Positions 23,401 through 34,279 of a stretch of 64,000 bases of DNA are shown here, in pieces. The DNA is taken from the NCBI GenBank assembly GCA_020002185.1, contig CM034533.1, positions 45,206,153 through 45,270,152 of the forward strand. The letters are read 5' to 3'. The DNA is from Paraescarpia echinospica (taxonomy: Eukaryota > Annelida > Polychaeta > Sabellida > Siboglinidae). The notes beneath the pieces were generated by a model, which saw only the letters and a list, made by a program, of their open reading frames with translations, did no database searches and was not told the origin of the DNA. Both the position numbers and the translations under genes were made by a program. How positions within the stretch are numbered: the first letter of the stretch is position 1; each line of letters starts with the position of its first letter.

Positions 23401-25085
23401 GGTGCAGGTTGTCTGACTTGAGTCAACATCACCCTTCATAGCACTCAGATTGCAATACTTGGCACAAGGCCTGCTTAACACTGTCTCTTCTGAGAACAAA
23501 GCAGGCATTTTATTGTGGACTTCCTCTGGCTTATTCTGGGACAGCATGGGATATGGGAGCCAACAAACGCCAATGCCAACCCATTAACTTGTAAGTGTAA
23601 GTGCTTAATTAAACAAATTAAAGGGCTATTGTTTGCTTCAGTAGATTTTCACTGGGGCTTTATTACACATCAATATGAAGAAACTTAATAAGTCACAACA
23701 AAACAGCCATTGCTGTCGATTTGAATTATAATTGAATTGGAATCAAATAAATTGAATTGGAATTGATCCTGTTTTGTGAGTACTTTGCACATTGAATTGA
23801 ACTGAATTGATGTTTGGTAAAATACACATGAATTGGAATTGATAAATTTGAAGGTCTGGTCAATGACACAATGTTTTTTAAACCCAAAAATATGACACAT
23901 CATTTCTTAGGTGAACATTAATGTTAATGTAGTTTGTCTGTACCGGTAGTGAATATATTGTCCGTCCCATGCATGTTTCCCTCTGTGTGTTAAATTATTA
24001 TAGTATACACCGTAGGAAGAAAGAAAGTGTATTAATATGACTTAAAATTGACAATGACCCTTTTATTGGATCCTATTATATATGGTAAGTAAGATGTTGT
24101 GGTATTTTCTACCCCAGCAGGTGCACAGACGTATGCCTGGCGAATTTGTGAGGGTGTTATGATAGTAAGACTGTTCACTGACATGAGATGGCCACACAGT
24201 GATGTGGGGGGGGTGTTTAGTGCGTGTTATGAGGGTAAGTCTACTCACCAACATGGGATGGTCACACAGTGATGAGGGGGGTGTTTAGTGCACGTTATGA
24301 GGGTAAGTCTACTCACCAACATGGGATGGCCACACAGTGATGTGTGGATGTGAGTGATACCAGCCAACTACCCGCATCGGCCTCTGCAGCTGATGTGCTA
24401 AATTGTATCATTCAGTCAAGGTAGTACATTTACTTGAATTGATAAACTATATACCTAGTGAAATAGTATCAATATTACTATGAGATGCTGCATGCCTGAG
24501 TACTTATCAGTATAATGGACAACCTTTGCAAACCAGAACATTGTAATTTAGTATTGTGCAACTTTGAAGGGTAGTGCCTAAAAGAACAAAAAAGGAGGTG
24601 ACATTTTGTTGTTGCTAATGATACACTACTGGATGTGACTGACCCATAACATTCTCAAGAATTCATGTGACAGCAATATGAGTTGAGAGCAGATATGTAT
24701 GCTGCACCAACACAAAATTAAACAAACATTAAACACATAATGTGTGTGGTTGTGGTGTGTGCGCGCACGTGCAATGTGTGCAGCATGCATGCATTCGTGC
24801 ATGTGTGTGTGGTGGGTGTGTGTATATGTGTGTACAACTGTATATGTGTGTGGTGTGTGTGTATATATGTGTGTGTACAACTGTACATGTGTCTGCATGT
24901 ATTTATTACATTTATTTTCAAATGAAACAAGACTAGAAGCATAAACCATGGTGCGACAAGGATATCTCGGCCTGTGATGACGCTGCAGACAGTTGTTCAG
25001 GGGAGATCTCCACTCTGTCCACCTGTTTGTCTGACCGTTGCAGGACAATCACAGCCAATATGTGACACACATGCTTCTCGTCTAT
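17324..25085 (-). CDS. BRCC3: BRCC3 (BRCC36), K63-specific JAMM deubiquitinase (six 3' exons)
   Basis: The exons 25085-24966, 24404-24317, 22592-22504, 22015-21951, 18178-18003 and 17478-17324 join to 693 nt, 230 residues plus TAA, with phases consistent at every junction. The protein follows BRCC36 closely: DRVEISPEQLSAAS, then VVGWYHSHPHITVWPSHVD with the full JAMM zinc signature HxHx7SxxD, then QAMYQMLDEGFVGLIYSVF, LTCFQSI, EVPLHIVP, LPRIISQEEEEAY, KIQNGSVYSKALC and a C-terminal coiled coil. In animals it cuts K63-linked ubiquitin in the BRCA1-A (nuclear) and BRISC (cytoplasmic) complexes with Abraxas-type partners. The N-terminal part with the catalytic Glu (about 75-85 residues) was not found upstream to 26 kb. 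The loop between CFQSI and the VPLHIVP strand is shorter than in human. Confidence 0.93.
18003..18178 (-). CDS. BRCC3: BRCC3 exon (VPLHIVP / QEEEEAY block)
   Basis: The acceptor TGTGTAG ends at 18179 and the donor GTAGCT starts at 18002. Phase is 2 in and 1 out. It encodes YMRLEVPLHIVPTEHIS then CLDSLVDLPRIISQEEEEAY and AKIQNGS, colinear with human BRCC36. Confidence 0.92.
18284..18623. mobile_element. TTAA-flanked MITE, copy 3
   Basis: TTAA lies at 18280-18283 and 18624-18627. The inverted ends (AGGACATAGTCTGTTC and GAACAGACTACCTGTCCCT) are the best kept of the three copies. It sits about 100 bp upstream of a BRCC3 exon and is the inverse of the copy at 16356. Confidence 0.85.
19250..21945 (-). 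repeat. 40-bp minisatellite of about 67 units, each with a GTAAGT donor
   Basis: The array fills most of the BRCC3 intron 18179-21950 and abuts the exon. On the - strand each unit reads GCCACCACA|GTAAGTTAC followed by a tail with ATGACAGTATACACTGGCA. The exon end itself is CCACCGCA|GTAAGTTAC, so the unit looks like a copy of that junction. Most units are 40 bp; shorter ones lacking ATC occur near 20150, 20350, 20590, 20748 and 20908 within a repeated block of about 160-240 bp, which shows higher-order duplication. ORFs inside are by-products. Confidence 0.95.
21951..22015 (-). CDS. BRCC3: BRCC3 exon (TCFQSI block)
   Basis: A 65 nt exon. The acceptor TTACAG ends at 22016 and the donor GTAAGT starts at 21950. 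Phase is 0 in and 2 out, encoding ENRIQLTCFQSINQSPEGEP and one more Pro. It matches the human LYTCFQSI strand. The donor is the outermost of the long donor-carrying array. Confidence 0.9.
22504..22592 (-). CDS. BRCC3: BRCC3 exon (QAMYQM block)
   Basis: The acceptor GCCACAG ends at 22593 and the donor GTCAGT starts at 22503. Phase is 1 in and 0 out. It completes the JAMM Asp codon and encodes VQTQAMYQMLDEGFVGLIYS and VFNEKKPTR. Confidence 0.92.
24155..24316 (-). repeat. Partial duplicates of the BRCC3 JAMM exon-intron boundary
   Basis: Two further copies (about 24164-24204 and 24235-24274) of the segment that spans the end of exon 24317-24404 and its donor, at a period of 68-70 bp. Each keeps codons for TVWPSHV and a donor-like GTGAGT (GTCAGT in the oldest-looking copy). 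They lack the first His of the JAMM motif and have no upstream acceptor, so they are not exons. Confidence 0.85.
24317..24404 (-). CDS. BRCC3: BRCC3 JAMM exon (zinc-binding HxH motif)
   Basis: An 88 nt exon, phase 0 in and 1 out. It encodes NLAHQLQRPMRVVGWYHSHP and HITVWPSHV, with the two zinc-binding His and the Ser. The Asp is completed by the next exon. The 5' end follows an AT-AC intron (..GATAC|AAT) and the donor is GTGAGT. Confidence 0.93.
24405..24965 (-). other. U12-type AT-AC intron in BRCC3
   Basis: The intron begins ATATCCTTG directly after a GAG codon and ends ...GATAC before AAT TTA. ATATCCTT is the U12 donor consensus. A branch site ACCTTGACT lies with its A 11 nt from the 3' end, within the usual U12 distance. 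Joining GAG to AAT gives AENLAHQLQRPM, which aligns without gap to human BRCC36; no GT-AG choice nearby does so. Phase 0, 561 bp. Confidence 0.92.
24730..24905. repeat. TG-rich low-complexity block
   Basis: Interrupted (TG)n with TGTGTACAACTGTA words, inside the U12-type intron. No coding potential despite open frames. Confidence 0.85.
24966..25085 (-). CDS. BRCC3: BRCC3 exon (EISPEQLS block)
   Basis: A 40-codon exon, phase 0 to 0. The acceptor TTCTGCAG ends at 25086. It encodes IDEKHVCHILAVIVLQRSDK then QVDRVEISPEQLSAASSQAE, colinear with human BRCC36. It ends at the U12 donor. No further upstream BRCC3 exon was recognised between 25100 and 27600. Confidence 0.92.
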
Positions 25086-27609
25086 CTGCAGAACAAATCA
25101 CAAACTGGGTTTCAAAAATAATGTTTAGCTGCGTCGGCCACTTTCTTCTATGTCTATGAAGATGTGCACAGTTGCCTCAGCTTCAGGGGAAGTTCAGCTT
25201 TAGCCTTTACTGTTGCCAGGGCAGTGGTGAACATTGAATATTGTGTTATACAATGAAAATGTGGTGATGTAATATAATACGCTTTGATTGGTTCTACACG
25301 AAACGCTGTTATACAGCAGCTGTCCATTTAATTGTTTACTGGGTTTAGTAAAATTGTTAATTTCAAGACTGAAATGTATGATTAAATGATCATATTATCG
25401 CCCATGACAAACGCATTTAAGTATAGCTCACGTCGCCAATCAAAAGGCCCATTATTTCTTCTTTCTCTGTCGACAAGGCGTGCGTCAAACAAACTAGATA
25501 TACATCAGAAGCTAAATAGACCGCTTGGAGAGCCATTGTTTGAAAGTTTTCTAAAATCTAGTTTCCACTTCCTTCCTAATTTTCTTCGATTATCCAGATG
25601 CCCGGAGGTGGCGCCACAGTTTACAGAGCAGTAGAGCAATGGTCACTAGGTGGCAGCATGTTTGTTCTGCGCCCCGTACAAATGCATGTTGTGTGTGCGT
25701 GTGTGCGCGTGCGGACGTGTGTATTGGGGGAAGGCTCGAAAATAGGATGTAGGTTTTTCTTTTCAAATGTCAGATTCCCAGAATAGTGGGAGAATACTCA
25801 GATATTGATTGTGGCCACTTAACGGAAGAACAAGAAATAAGAATTTGTTATAGTCTGGTGGCGCCTCGTGTGATATATATGCCATCATGTTCATCTTTGA
25901 TCAATGGGCCGTTGCCGAAGAAACCAAATAAATTCGGGGAACTGAGAAAATATATACCATTGCAAACCTCCGAGCGTTTCATTTCATGGATGTTTTGTCC
26001 ATTGGACATTTCCAGTGTTTCGCGCGGGAAACTATTAAATATGGCTTTGGTGGCGGGGGCTGAGACTCTCCGAAAACTTCCAACTGCATCCCCTTTAAAT
26101 CAAATAAAAATCGTGAAATTTGTAAGGCGCCAATTTCCCATAGCACCCTACAGAAATTTTTAAAACCCAAATAAGGCTTAAACTTAGCTTTAAAAATAGC
26201 ATCCGTCGTTGTTTCTGGTGAGAGACGGTGTGGCAGCACGTTCCATAAGTATACCTGCCAACTGTTTCAATTCCGAAAGATTCATCAGCGGTTCAGCACG
26301 CTTCCTGTAGCGCGCTGTCTCTTCGCGCTGTCTCTCAGATCTTGACATCGGAAGACGGGGGGAGAGGGGGGGGGGAGGGCTGTTGAAAATGTCTCGCCGG
26401 AACAGCGGAACATCACGTATCAGCACGCCTCCTGTGGTGTCGCGCTGTCTCGGATGATGACATCGAAAGACGGGGGGAATGCTGTTCGAGATTTGAAGCG
26501 AAAATCCGGAAGATTTGCCTGTATTCCGAGAGACCGGAAGATACACCAAAACCAGGGAGACTAGGAGATTTAGGGAGAGTTGGTAGATATGCATAGGGTC
26601 GGTGTTGCCACACCAAAAGACCGGCTACCCCGTGACGTCATGCACGCCGGATGCGAAGTAGGCTAGATTATACGTTATATTTGCGTCAGACGGAGTCGGT
26701 GAAGCAACGCATTGCCAAAATCGACTTTGTTAGTGACAAACGCTTATAGTCTGTTGACCAAGTCCAGAAATTTTTACTTTGGCGGGGCACCCCCTACAAC
26801 AAAGGTTTGACCTGTCAGAGAATTTGTCTATGACCTAAGGTTCCCTCCCTGTTCAGGTGGATGTCACTTGTGAAAATGTGTTTCTTGGCTTGGCGGCCAT
26901 CTTGAAAAATGGCCACCAAATCCAATTTTCTCACATCGTACTAACGGCGTCATCTAGAACCATACTTTTGGTGTCAATCTATAGGTCTTAGGGGTTTAGG
27001 ATTTCAAATATTTTACATTTGACCTTCTATGACAGTGACATCCGCTATTTTTAAAACTATGGTGATCGTCAATACAAATGTCACCTTATCTTGGCAATTA
27101 CGTCACGTATAGCAGTAATTTGTACATCATTACAAAAAAATATTAAATCTAACTTACGCGGACATTGACATAGGGAGTAAAGCGGTGGTAACCTCGTTTT
27201 TCTACCACCCACCAAATTCCGCAATTCCACTTCCGACCCATGCGTTTGTAACATAGGCAAATGCACCCTGGTATCTGCAGTAGCGTAACGCAACATGCGG
27301 GCTTCCTGTCGGCTTGCATAACTTGACTGTAGGCTAACGGACGGCGGGAGTGAGTGCCTGGGCAGTATATTCAAGATGGGGAGCATACGTGGGCCCTGTA
27401 GGTACATGGCGCTGGGCACCTCGGTGTACGGACACGTCCCGGTCACTACCAATCACACGCCAAGCCCTGTTAAATGGTTCCAGCCATGGATAAATGATGA
27501 AGTCGTGTCAACAGGACGATGGATGTTTGTACTGGCGACGACCCTATTGGTCTCCACCGGCAGCTACATCACGATGTCTGACTCTGTGCCAGAGATCATC
27601 CGCCCCAGT

Positions 27610-30600
27610 TAGAAGGGAACTGTTGACGGGAAGATGAATTTTGTCTATAGCCTTGGATGGCAATCCGTCTAGGTGAAGGACAACACTGAAGAACAATGTC
27701 CAGTGAGTTGACACGCTACAGGAAGCAAACCTTCCAGTCAACTAGTCGGCGCAGGGCTTGTAACCCAGCCTGATGAATCACTACTTACTACGAACAGTTA
27801 TCTTGATTTACCAAAACGGACGACAAACGGACAACGACCCCTGTACCAAAATGGACCACGATTAAGCTCAACCCCAAATAAAATCAACCTTCGACACAGC
27901 ATCCCACGTGCAACGTGGAACGTTCTGACATTAAACACTAGTGCTGCCCTGTCGCATCTATCACGCGAACTGAGCAATCTGAGAATCAACTTCGCTGGGC
28001 TACAGGAAACACGTCTCTGTGACTCAAAAGAAACCCTTTATCACCGGTGGCTACAACTATATCTGGTCTAGGAGAACTGATGGACAGCATTACTCTGGGG
28101 TCTGACTGGCCATGGATACCAATCTTAAAAAGGCTCTCACCTCCTTGAATGCCGTCTCGCCTCGTCTTCTCTCCACCCGTTTTCTTCACAGCCCTGGGCA
28201 CATGTCAGTGATTGTCTGCTATTCGCCAACTGAGATGGATGAAGACTCTACAAAGGATTAATTCTACGACGATCTCACTGCCACCTTCACCCGCATCAGA
28301 CGCCATGATCTGACCATTGTTATTGGAGGCTCTAACGCGTCAATAGGCTCAGGTAGCATCGCTCATCGTGGAATTCTCGGCCCGGTCTGCTCTGGCACAG
28401 TTAACGATAATGGTTCACGACTTCTCGACTTCTGTGCTTCGTCCGATCTACGCATTGGTAGCTCTTGGTTCCCTCGTAAAATAATCCACTATCTTACATG
28501 GCACAGCAATAATGGTATCACACGTAAAGTTCTTGACCATGTACTGATTTCCCGCCGCTGGTTCTCCTGTATGCAGTCCTGCAGAGTCTACAGAAGTGCC
28601 GAAATTGGGTCGACTGGTCGCAGACTCCTTGCTTTCACTCTCCGCCCGCGCACGAGCCTGTCGCCATGAACCAACAACAAAACACTTCGCCGCCGATGCT
28701 CTCCAAAACGCCGCCGTAGTTGACAAATTCCGCATCGAGATCTCAAATCGCTACTCCGTGTTATCGCAACAACCAGATCTTTCAGAAGACGCCACCAATG
28801 AGGAAACATGGGTTTCGTTCAAATCGGCCGTGCAGTCTGCTGCCACCAAAGTACTGGAACGACGACTGGATAACTGACACAACACTTGTTATCATCGAGG
28901 CGCGCAGGTCTGCCAGACTGAGAGGAGACAGAGATGAACAGAAAAAACTTACTCGTGAAAGAAATCGTGCCCTTGGCCAAGATCAAGATCGCTATTGGGA
29001 CAAATAAGCTGAATTTTTAGAGAACCGGTGCTAATCAAAACCAGCATACGATATATCGTGAGTTGATGATATGCTGATTAGGACTCACAAACCAATCCAC
29101 CACTGTGCAAGTGTTTGATGGAACCAAACTCACAAACATCAACGACTGCTTAGACCGACGGAAAGAACATTTCGATGACCTGCTGAACAAACCATGCCAC
29201 CCACCAGATCCCATCCTCACAGCCGACGCCGAAAATGCCCCTAGTGATAACACCTGCAACATCGACCCAGTTACCAGACAAGCGTCTAAAGAACAGACGG
29301 GCCTCAGGAATCTGCTCAATCACAGCGAACGTCTAAAAAGTGGTGGAGACACAATGATAACCTGGCTAATTCACATCACCGAATCGTATGGGCCAGAAAG
29401 ACGTTTCGCGACGACTGGAGGAGGGGAATAATCCTGTCATTCTGGAGAAACAAAGACAAAAAGGAAGTCTGCAGTAACTAATGCGGCATCACATTTGTTT
29501 TCGTACCTGGCAAGCTCTTCGTCATGGTACTCCGGGCTTCACTGCGCACCGCAGCACAACTGACCAAATCTTCGCCACCAAACAACTAGTAGAAACAAAA
29601 CAAAATAATTGAATCAATCTACCTTTATTCCCTTTGTTGACGTCAAAGCTGCCTTTGATTCGGTGTCCCGCGATGCACTGTGGAAAATCCTACAATTTGT
29701 TGGTGTCGCTAAGAAACTCAGATATCTCGTCCGCACACTTTATACCGACACTCGTTCATTCGTGCGCCTCTCCCACTCTCTATCGGGCGAGTTCGCAGTC
29801 GAACCTGGTTTGAAACAAGGATGTGTTCTGACTCCCGATCTCTTCAACAGAATCATTGACCACCTTATGCGCTGACTGACCAACCGATGGGACTCTGGCA
29901 TCAAGGTCAATTATACCCTGACTGATCTCGATTACTCAGACGACATCGACATATTCACCTCCACCATCGATGGACTACAACAGGCATTGACAGTACTTCA
30001 AGAAGAAGCAAACCTGGGTTGCTTCTTCCTATGGTCTTGCCCACATGGTTAAACATGTGGGCATGACCATAAGCTGGACAAAGACCAAACTCATGGTTGT
30101 CACTTCCGATCCGTCAACTCCACCACCACTGCATATCGAAACGAACATGTTGGATTTGTGGACTCTTTCACCTATTTAGGATCTGTTGTAACAAACAATG
30201 GATCATCAGTCAAAGACATACATCCGGCATCTACAAAGCTGCCGGTGCCATGTGCCGCCTATCCAACCCTCTTTTCCACAAACGACGCATCAGCATCAAA
30301 ACCAAGATAAATACGTACCGTGCACTGATTATTTCCGTTCTTCTGTATGACGCTGAATCCTGGGCTACAACTCTCGCAGATCGCCGTCGCATCGACGTGT
30401 TCGATATGCGCTGTCAACGTCGTCTATAACGTATCTCTTGGCAACAGCACATCACCAACTGCTCTATACGTGTCAGAACCGGCCAACCCACTGCATAATC
30501 CCTCCTACGTCAACGCCGTCTCCGCTGGTATGGACACCTTCATCGCATGACGTGCATCGTCCCGGCCCACCGAGTCTATGACTTTAATCCAAAAACAGCA

Positions 30601-30790
30601 GGATGGTGCCGCCCGAGAGAACGGCCCAAGACCCGGTGGTCCGATTCAACCGTCCATGACACTGCTGGCATTAACATTACAACCACCACCACCACCTCCC
30701 ATATGTGCCATAACCGCTCCAGTTGGAGAACGGTCGTCAGAGAAATGCCCATGCTCGAATCCGAGCATGCCAATTAAGTCAAAGTAAGTC
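27610..30790 (+). pseudogene. Decayed non-LTR retrotransposon (endonuclease + RT)
   Basis: An APE-type endonuclease is seen at about 27905-28660 (TWNVLTLN ... AGLQETRL, then IGGSNASIGS, LLDFCASSDL, LTWHSNN, LDHVLISRRW), across several frames. RT pieces follow: FVDVKAAFDSVSRDALWKIL (motif A) at about 29630, GLKQGCVLTPDLFN (motif B) at about 29810, and YSDD in place of YADD (motif C) at about 29935. A C-terminal tail with RPRERPKTRWSD lies near 30620. Stops and frameshifts throughout. The clade is not assigned. Confidence 0.85.
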
Positions 30791-31070
30791 GAGGACATTG
30801 ATATAGTCGTCGCCATTTTTAAAGATGGCGCCCATCAACGCCTATTATTACATCATTTTTTAATTCTTCATGGTAATTCCACATAAGCTACTTCGCTTGG
30901 AGTACAAAGCTTTGTCAAGTGTAAATAATGAATGGGACTAATTCAGCTGCTGTACACTAATCTGTAGCTGGTGGATAACTGCACGTAAAGCATTGAATTC
31001 ATGTACTGGAGCCGGTAGCATGGAAAATCTTGTAGTTGTCAAGGGACTTGTTTTCAGAAATCACTACATT

Positions 31071-31319
31071 TCATCCAGTCCAAGCTAGAAACTGTTGGTC
31101 CTCATAAGAGATAACGTTAGGTACACTTAAGCCACCCACTGTCAAATGCAGAAGCCTTTGCAGAAGCAGTTCATCTTGTATAAACTTTGCACGCCTTTCT
31201 GGAAGTCCACAAGTATGACAAGGGCGCGGACCATGCATATTCACGTGCACCATCTGATGAAGATCTACCGCTCCTTTAATATAACGGTCCCATAACGTCC
31301 TTGAAGACAGCCAGGTGGA
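31071..31319. other. Unassigned sequence between the two LINEs
   Basis: An open frame of 93 codons runs on the - strand (31352-31071). I recognise no family. A segment near 31245-31265 (CATCTGATGAAGATCTACCG) recurs with small changes near 33638, beyond the second LINE, so this DNA may be a repeat interrupted by it. Confidence 0.3.
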
Positions 31320-33505
31320 ATCCACAATGACCCCAGGACCAGACGAGATCACAAATGAGATGTTGCTTCATGTGCAATGTGCAATGACAGTTGGAGAACA
31401 GGAGTGGTACCACGAGTATGGAGAGAATCCATCGTGATCCCTGCATGCAAGAAGGGAAAGGACAAGTCCAAAGCAGAGAACTACCGACCTATCAGTCTTA
31501 CCAGCTACGTTGGGAAGTTGATGGAACGTCTCATCAACACCAGACTAATGTGGCACCTAGAAGAAAAACAGCACATCAGTCCTGAACAAGCTGCCTTTAG
31601 ACAAGATCGGTCCACTGAGAATCAAGTCACCTACATCTCATAAGCAATAGAAGATGCCTTCCAAGAACAGAAACACACTCTTGCTGTGTGGATAGACCGT
31701 GAAAAGGCATCCTTTGAGAAAGTATGGAAAGAAGGGCTGATGTTGAAACTACGACAGTGTGGAGTTGCTGGACGCATGTTCAAGTGGATCAAACAATATC
31801 TGCACAACAGAAGAGCCAGAATCCAAATCAAACAGCACCGCAGCAAGAAACGACTAATGCGACAAGGTGTGCCACATGGTGGAGTGCTGTCACCAACGCT
31901 CTTTCTCATCTTCATTAAAGACATAATCCAGAAGTTGCCAAAGTATGTACGGGGAGACATCTACGCAGATGACCTTGTCCTCGGGAGCAGTGAAGAATAC
32001 ATCTCGGCAGCAAACTACATATTTCAATATATACTCCAGGCTGAGGATACACCAACCTACCTTGGAATCATGCTTGACCATAGATTGACCTGGAAAGGTC
32101 AGTTGGACAAATGCCAAACAAGAGCAAAGATACGAAAGTCAGTGATGAGAAAACTTTCTGGCAAAATTGGGGCGCTGACCAAAGTGTACTGAAGAAACTC
32201 TACGTGGGAAGAGTCCGTCCAGTCTTGGAATATTGCATGACAGCAAGTTCTACAGCTGCCAAATCAAACACTGACAAGATCGCCAAAATCCAGAATAAAG
32301 CCACGGGAATCGTGACAGGACCACACCTGGCACGGAACTGGAAACTGTCACTGGACTAAAAACAATAGAAGACAGAAGAAACGCCAAGGAGCTGACACAA
32401 GCAGCCAAGTTCAAAAGACTGAATGACCATCCCATGTACAAGAATGTACAAGCCAACAATCGGGAGAATCAAAAGATCCAACTTCATACACCAGAGCAGG
32501 ATGCTTGAGAGAAAAGACCCAGAACTGCTGGATCACATATCAGAACCCATACCACCAACTGCATATGTTCCATTATGGAAGAGGAGACATTTCCCTGTCA
32601 TCAAAGACTGTATCCCAGGAATTCAGAAGAAGGGAATACAGTCTGATGAGGAGAGAAAAGGCATATCCCTGGAGTTTATACATTCTCGGTACACTCGTAA
32701 GCAATGGACGCATGTCTACACCGATGGGTCTGCCACCGAAGCAATCCGAGTTGGAGGTGGAGGAGTGTGCGACAAGTACAGAGAAGAAGAAGCACGACAC
32801 ACAGTTGCAACCGGCAAATACTCCACCAACTTCAAAGCTGAAGCGGAAGCCCTGAAGACAGCTGTAGTACAACTGCAGAGCAACCTGAGAAACCACATAA
32901 AACACATGAAAACACTGTCATCTTTACAGATGCTCTCTCAGTACTCCATGCCCTCTAGAATTCCCGAAAGAAAAATTCAAATGAACTGATTACTACTCTG
33001 TCAGAACGGAGTGCGCAGACAAAAGTAACACTACAGTGGATCCCTGCACACTGCGGAATCAGGGGAAACGAAACAGCTGACAGGCTTGCAAAAGAAGGGA
33101 AAAACTGGAACAAAACAACAAAGGTGCATCATACAGTGATGAAAAGACCATCAACAAGACCCTGACAGAAAGAAAATGGTGCCAACAGCACCCCAAGCAC
33201 AACAAGAGTGACAGCTGCTGCTATCTCAGCATAGCTGACCAGGTCATTCTGTTCAGACTTCGAACAGGACACAACAGAATGAATGCACATCTATATAACA
33301 AAATGAAGATTGGCCAGTCCGATATGTGCTGTTGTGAAACCGCCCCGATGACCAGTTAGCACCTACTTCAGTACTGCCCACTACAGGATGGCCACAGGCG
33401 GCAAGCGTGGCCAGAGAACACCCCCTAAATGAGAAACTACATAGTGATATCGAGGCTTTGGGGACGATGGCATCATTCGTGAGGGCGACAGGCGTTCCCG
33501 TCTAA
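31320..33505 (+). pseudogene. 5'-truncated non-LTR retrotransposon with RT and RNase H (I/Jockey-like)
   Basis: It starts at TPGPDEITNEMLLH and runs through ENYRPISLTSYVGKLMERLI, an RT motif A region degraded to WIDREKASFEKVW, RQGVPHGGVLSPTLF and IYADDLVL (about 31960). Then SSEEYISAANYIFQ jumps straight to LQAEDTPTYLGIMLD, so the segment usually found between is deleted. RNase H follows with VYTDGSATEA, EAEALKTAV and, after a frameshift, VTLQWIPAHCGIRGNETADR. The tail has a C-C-H-C-like GTAPMT...HLLQYCPL region near 33340. Stops at about 31642, 32359 and 32987 confirm it is dead. Confidence 0.88.
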
Positions 33506-34030
33506 GTGAACGACGAAGAAGAAACAGTTGGATTTGGTTTGAGGAAAAGGTAAATTATCAGGCTCACGAGCATCTCCGGCTATTTGATGCACTACCACGT
33601 TAATAGGATGTGTGGTGTGCGGCATGCACACTACACATCTGATGGAGATCTACCGCTACCCATGATGCCGGCTCGAGCAACGATTCGTCTTGAACGTCAA
33701 TGTTATCAGCTGCCAGACAGAATTATCATGCCTTCTCTTTGCTGACTTAGCTGGTCTTGAGCAATGCGGATATCACTGCGGTGACTTCTTCGTTATAAAT
33801 ACCATGTCCTGAAGCCTGTAAAATGTTCACTAACTGCTTGGATCGTGACGCGTGAACTGCTAATGGTAAGCCAATGTGCTTAGGAGTCTCTTACGTTTTC
33901 TACAAACAGTATGTCGCGGCCAATGTACATGACAGTATACGACGCAGATCCTTATATTCGGTTTCTACTATATCTTGTCATCTTCGCCACAATCTTTGTC
34001 ATATTCACAGTCATATATGATCCAGTAGAG

Positions 34031-34132
34031 CATTGTCAGACACTATGGGTGAGGCAGCTGCGTGTGTCCTTTTGAAACTAGCATTGTCAGACACTATGGG
34101 TGAGGCAGCTGCGTATGTCCTTTTGAAACTTT
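34031..34132 (+). repeat. 51-bp tandem duplication
   Basis: Two copies of a 51 bp segment beginning CATTGTCAGACACTATGGGT, at 34031 and 34082, with one or two differences. Confidence 0.9.
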
Positions 34133-34279
34133 CAAAATCAGCCTTAAGTTTTGAGCAGCATGATGTACTATTGTTGTTTTTCCGGGAACTCTCTCTTCAA
34201 CTGTATCAACTTACACCCCTTGTGTAGTGGCTGCCTTAAGTGAAATAGCGTTTGGTGTATTATGCGTCGGAAAAGGGAG

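Noticed and set aside
25786..26163. 125-codon frame on the + strand
   Set aside because: No domain recognised, no coding bias, and no splice partners; left unassigned rather than called a gene.
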